This document shows, piece by piece, positions 63,288-64,000 of a stretch of 64,000 nucleotides of DNA (the first letter of the stretch is position 1; the number at the start of each line of letters is the position of its first letter). Origin of the DNA: Glycomyces sp. NRRL B-16210 (lineage in GTDB: Bacteria; Actinomycetota; Actinomycetes; Mycobacteriales; Micromonosporaceae); NCBI RefSeq assembly GCF_000719515.1, contig NZ_JOGR01000010.1, positions 310,001-374,000 of the forward strand, written 5' to 3'. The notes below the pieces were generated by a model that was given only the letters and a program-made list of their open reading frames with translations, had not been told where the DNA came from and searched no databases. Both the position numbers and the translations under genes were made by a program.

Positions 63288-63908
63288 TCAGATCGTGAGG
63301 GCCTGTCCGTCGGGGAGGCGCCGGTAGGCCCCTCGGAAGAGGTGTTCGAGCCTTCGGTCGACCGTCGCGAGGCCGATGTCGCTGAGGGAGGCGTCGTGGA
63401 TGGGGATCACGGCGGGGGCGTCGACGGCGCGGAGGTAGTCGACGACTTCGGCGATCTTCGACCAGGGCGCGGCCACCGGCGCGAGCAGGAGCCGGATCGG
63501 GAAGTCCGGCACGGTGAAGGCGTCGCCGGGGTGGAACACGCCGTCGACGAGGTAGCCGACGTTGGGGACGCGCGGGAGGTCGGGGAGGACGACCGCGTGG
63601 TGTCTGCCGAGGACCTTGACCTCGGTGCCGGCTTCGGGGACGGCGTCGCCTTCGCTCACGACCGAGACCGGGAGGTCCATGAGGGTCTCGGCGACCGCGG
63701 TGGGACCGTAGAGGCGGGTGCCGGGCCGGTCGTTGAGGAGCCGGCGCAGTTCGGCCTCGTTGCAGTGGTCGGCGTGCTGGTGGGTGATGAACACGGCGTC
63801 GACGCCGTCGAGGGCCGCCGGGTCGGAGTAGACCCCGGGGTCGATCGCGAGGGAGCCTTGGTCGGTGTCGAGGCGGACGCAGGCGTGCCCGAATCTGGTC
63901 AGTCGCAT
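63288..63908 (-). CDS. MBL-fold hydrolase, UlaG-like
   Basis: The product is 206 residues. THQHADHC is the metallo-beta-lactamase HxHxDH motif, with HPGDAFT and IPIHD supplying further ligands. The short UlaG-like form may hydrolyse a phosphodiester or lactone; no substrate is suggested by context. Confidence 0.85.
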   Translation of the reverse strand: MRLTRFGHACVRLDTDQGSLAIDPGVYSDPAALDGVDAVFITHQHADHCNEAELRRLLNDRPGTRLYGPTAVAETLMDLPVSVVSEGDAVPEAGTEVKVLGRHHAVVLPDLPRVPNVGYLVDGVFHPGDAFTVPDFPIRLLLAPVAAPWSKIAEVVDYLRAVDAPAVIPIHDASLSDIGLATVDRRLEHLFRGAYRRLPDGQALTI

Positions 63909-64000
63909 GGTCTCACCGTAGGTCGCGGTGGGGCGGCCCGCGGGCCGGTCTCCGGGAATCCCGGAGCGGTGCCGGTGGGCGGGTTCAGCTCAGGGCCGTG

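Noticed and set aside
1..64000. CRISPR array or cas genes
   Set aside because: No regularly spaced repeats with unique spacers and no Cas-like proteins were seen; the regular repeats present are coding LRR units or short operator arrays.
63960..64000. End of another minus-strand gene (stop at 63985-63987)
   Set aside because: Only four codons are visible, too little to support a feature.

Overview
This is a window from a high-GC actinomycete. The right two thirds is strongly GC-biased with many GTG starts. It carries actinobacterial hallmarks: a SARP/AfsR-type regulator, DUF4383, an HxlR regulator, a Ku plus split LigD repair set, a twin-arginine-exported GH43 enzyme, and a cellulase preceded by a CebR-type 14-bp palindrome. 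The genus cannot be fixed from this sequence.

Region 1-~20,000 is accessory DNA, visibly lower in GC, with long gene-poor gaps and broken genes. Positions 1-3,989 (minus strand) are the proximal end of an actinobacterial type IV secretion operon: pilin-like protein, TrbL/VirB6-like membrane protein, a frameshifted PrgI-like protein, and a VirB4/TraC-like ATPase that runs off the left edge. This suggests one end of an integrative conjugative element whose relaxase and integrase are not in view. A sigma-like regulator with a poly-C frameshift (4,484-5,189) and a small membrane protein follow. Positions 6,502-16,148 form a defence-like island: an HNH-motif protein, an unrecognised 414-residue protein, a PD-(D/E)XK-STAND NTPase fusion, a dead IS5-type element, and a 996-residue Roco protein (LRR-ROC-COR plus an unassigned C-terminal part). 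Related non-coding blocks lie on both sides of this island (about 6.03-6.16 kb and 16.47-16.63 kb). Gene debris follows to about 20 kb.

Region 20,000-64,000 looks like ordinary chromosome. It contains: an Mth938/barstar pair; an NmrA-like reductase divergent from its TetR repressor, with two palindromic operators; the NHEJ locus (LigD polymerase, ligase and phosphoesterase as three genes, divergent from Ku); a ThDP enzyme; a P450; a GH6 cellulase under a CebR-like box; an SDR/AraC pair; a large SARP-NB-ARC-TPR regulator followed by an ABC exporter with 11-bp-periodic heptamer repeats in its promoter; a copper operon (membrane protein, YcnI, CopCD); GH43 with an AbfB-like lectin domain; HAD, DUF1304 and KptA genes; an MFS/HxlR pair; an inositol monophosphatase; a GH127 beta-L-arabinofuranosidase divergent from a LacI regulator with a perfect palindrome; Tag glycosylase; GNAT; a methyltransferase; an intradiol dioxygenase-like protein; a VOC protein; a TetR divergent from a heterodimeric ABC exporter; and an MBL-fold hydrolase. 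The plant-polysaccharide theme (GH6, GH43, GH127, each beside its own operator-like site) suggests a lignocellulose-degrading soil or plant-associated lifestyle.

The most interesting material is the STAND/Roco island with its flanking repeats, and the SARP-type repeat array in front of the ABC exporter.
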